DNA of 7,173 bases from an uncultured Eubacteriales bacterium. GTDB lineage: Bacteria; Bacillota; Clostridia; Christensenellales; UBA1242. The stretch's first letter is position 1; each line of letters opens with the position of its first letter. A model generated the notes under the pieces. The model saw only the letters and a list, made by a program, of their open reading frames with translations, ran no database searches and had not been told where the DNA came from. Positions 6,141 to 7,173 of the stretch are shown here, one piece after another. The stretch lies in assembly GCA_905203455.1 (NCBI GenBank), contig CAJKVX010000048.1:1-7173 (forward strand). Reading direction: 5' to 3'. The position numbers and the translations under genes were made by a program.

Positions 6141-6169
6141 AGTTTAACACACAAATTTCGAACTTTCAA
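6141..6169 (-). promoter_or_regulatory. Sigma-A promoter of floA
   Basis: TTGAAA (6169-6164) and TAAACT (6146-6141) are separated by 17 bases. The expected start near 6134 leaves a very short leader carrying AAGGAG (6131-6126). The site lies just downstream of the nfeD terminator. I see no sigma-W-type CGTA -10 element here, unlike the sigma-W control known for the B. subtilis yqeZ-floA operon. Confidence 0.65.
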
Positions 6170-6180
6170 TATTAACCATT

Positions 6181-6208
6181 AAAAAAGGTGGCAACAAAAT
6201 TCACCACC
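6181..6208 (-). terminator. Intrinsic terminator between nfeD and floA
   Basis: On the minus strand GGTGG (6208-6204) pairs with CCACC (6191-6187), extended inward by two G-U pairs and one A-U pair to an 8-bp stem with a six-base loop. It is followed at once by six T's (6186-6181). It lies 164 bases after the nfeD stop and just before the floA promoter, so it should insulate the two genes. Confidence 0.75.
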
Positions 6209-6372
6209 CAGTCAACATAAAATAAACATTCATATTAAATTTACTTTCAACAAAATGAAAAATTAAAAACAACTTAGAAATTGACGATTTAAAATAATTA
6301 AGACTAAATAATCACAATTATCAATATTTATAATAAAACTTAATTTAGTAACAAACAAACTACAAAATTCAA
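6209..6372 (-). other. AT-rich 3' untranslated region of nfeD
   Basis: This stretch between the nfeD stop and its terminator holds no frame with a ribosome site. The longest start-to-stop run I found on the minus strand near the terminator is 10 codons. A loose promoter-like match exists (TTGTTA, 16 bases, TATAAA), but such matches are expected by chance in sequence this AT-rich. Confidence 0.4.
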
Positions 6373-6918
6373 CTATTCTTGGTCTTTAATAAATTTCTTT
6401 ACAACAATTTTTGCCCCTTCACAAGAAACAACCTTAACAGGTGTGTTTGAATAAACATACTCTCCATTAGAAATAACAGAATAAGTTTTCCCATCAACAA
6501 CAATTTTTCCACCAGGGTTAAGGTCGGTTATTGCCGAACCAATTTTACCAACCAAAAATGAATAATCTGGTGTTCCTGCGGTGTGCCCAGCAGGCAATGC
6601 AGTTGAATTTGAAAAAATTGAAGTTCTGCTTAATAACCCTTTTTTGGCTGACCAAACCATAATACCAAATGCAATTAAAGACACAACTCCAACCAAAATA
6701 ATTAAATACCCAACATACGCAACAATTGTAACGGCCGAAAGCCCTTTTCCCACAACTCTTGCAATTATTCCGCCAATGGTTGAAAGAATGCCCATAATTC
6801 CAAAAACACCAAATCCAGGAACAAAAATTTCAATAACAATCAAAACAACCCCAATTGAAAGCAAAGTTATAACAAGCCAATCCATTCCAACAAACAATGA
6901 AATAAACAACTCCCACAT
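6373..6918 (-). CDS. nfeD: NfeD family membrane protein, short form
   Basis: NfeD proteins are membrane proteins usually encoded beside flotillin/stomatin-type scaffolds and act with them in membrane microdomains. This one is 181 residues: an amphipathic start, membrane segments at about 15-34, 36-56 and 64-90, a linker (91-120), and a C-terminal OB-fold domain (121-177). Signatures are IEIFVPGFGVFGIMG (29-43) after the first helix, and LVGKIGSAITDLNPGGKIVVDG (split at 122-133 and 134-143) with VKVVSCEGAKIVVKK (161-175) in the OB fold. It is the short form: the ClpP-like serine protease domain of the longer B. subtilis YqeZ is absent, so it should have no proteolytic activity. A strong AAGGAGGGG site (6934-6926) sets the start. 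floA follows after 255 bases that hold a terminator and a new promoter. Confidence 0.93.
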   Translation of the reverse strand: MWELFISLFVGMDWLVITLLSIGVVLIVIEIFVPGFGVFGIMGILSTIGGIIARVVGKGLSAVTIVAYVGYLIILVGVVSLIAFGIMVWSAKKGLLSRTSIFSNSTALPAGHTAGTPDYSFLVGKIGSAITDLNPGGKIVVDGKTYSVISNGEYVYSNTPVKVVSCEGAKIVVKKFIKDQE

Positions 6919-6985
6919 AGTCTCACCCCTCCTTAAATTAATTAAAATATCAAATCAAAAAACCTGCTCACATGTTTCTATAAAT

Positions 6986-7013
6986 AATATACCATAAATT
7001 ACTTAAAAAGCAA
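6986..7013 (-). promoter_or_regulatory. Extended -10 promoter of nfeD
   Basis: TATATT (6991-6986) is preceded by TGG, an extended -10 element, with a -35 TTGCTT (7013-7008) 16 bases upstream. Transcription would start near 6979, giving a leader of about 60 bases ending in the strong ribosome site of nfeD. Confidence 0.65.
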
Positions 7014-7055
7014 TAATTAAAAATGAAAGGTTAATTTTATATTGTTTGTTTTCAC

Positions 7056-7099
7056 AAAAAAACGGGTCAAACCATTTACAATCAACAAATATTCAACCC
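7056..7099 (-). terminator. Probable intrinsic terminator of a gene beyond the right edge
   Basis: On the minus strand GGGTTGAAT (starting at 7099) pairs with GTTTGACCC (ending at 7064). Wobble pairs and an inner ATTT/AAAT helix with one bulged G extend the stem. One base later come seven T's (7062-7056). It would stop transcription arriving from outside the window before the nfeD promoter. The long, partly wobble stem makes it less certain than the other two terminators. Confidence 0.55.
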
Positions 7100-7173
7100 A
7101 ACAAATAAATTATACACATCCAATAAATATTCATAAAAAATTAACATATTTATATTGTTATAAAAATAATTTT

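Noticed and set aside
1..7173. Reassignment of TGA to tryptophan, suggested by the absence of TGA stops and the TGA-interrupted frame
   Set aside because: All conserved genes are full length under the standard code and the Trp codons I checked are TGG; only TAA and TAG stops in eight genes is a small sample in AT-rich DNA.
1..7173. CRISPR arrays, tRNA genes, insertion sequences, phage or defence genes
   Set aside because: No regularly spaced repeats, no cloverleaf-like runs, no transposase or recombinase motifs, and the intergenic gaps are too short for such elements.

Overview
This is an ordinary AT-rich chromosomal segment from a Bacillota bacterium, most likely an endospore-forming (or spore-former-derived) Clostridia lineage. 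The evidence is the gene content and order. On the minus strand, reading from high to low coordinates, the genes are nfeD, floA, an unrecognised membrane protein, yqfC, yqfD, ybeY, era, and the start of an unknown gene that runs off the left edge. One SIMPL-domain gene sits in the middle on the plus strand. The order matches the Bacillus subtilis block yqeZ-yqfA-yqfB-yqfC-yqfD-phoH-yqfF-ybeY-dgkA-cdd-era-recO, but phoH, yqfF, dgkA and cdd are absent here and an inverted gene is inserted. The genetic code looks standard, since every Trp codon I checked in the intact genes is TGG.

Right part (about 4288-7173): a membrane-microdomain module. A short NfeD has its own extended -10 promoter. A terminator and a fresh promoter follow, then floA (flotillin-like scaffold), with a 264-residue single-pass, highly charged protein 15 bases downstream. 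NfeD and FloA are classical partners. The third protein is unknown and is a candidate partner.

Middle (about 2942-4290): the plus-strand SIMPL gene has its own TTGACA promoter. It converges on the floA operon through a 13-bp hairpin that can terminate both strands and contains the stop codon of the 264-residue gene. Divergently, yqfC-yqfD (sporulation proteins, overlapping TAATG) follow a sequence resembling a mother-cell sigma-E promoter.

Left part (1-1643): ybeY (rRNA maturation endonuclease) and era (ribosome-assembly GTPase) are separated by one base and probably translationally coupled. Both serve 16S rRNA/30S maturation. ybeY has no visible Shine-Dalgarno sequence, and a TATAAT box lies so close to its ATG that the transcript could be leaderless.

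I see no tRNA, rRNA, CRISPR array, insertion sequence or phage gene. I do not see a clearly new multi-gene system. The items most worth following are the unknown FloA neighbour, the sigma-E-like promoter, the possibly leaderless ybeY, and the 252-base gap where phoH/yqfF would be expected.
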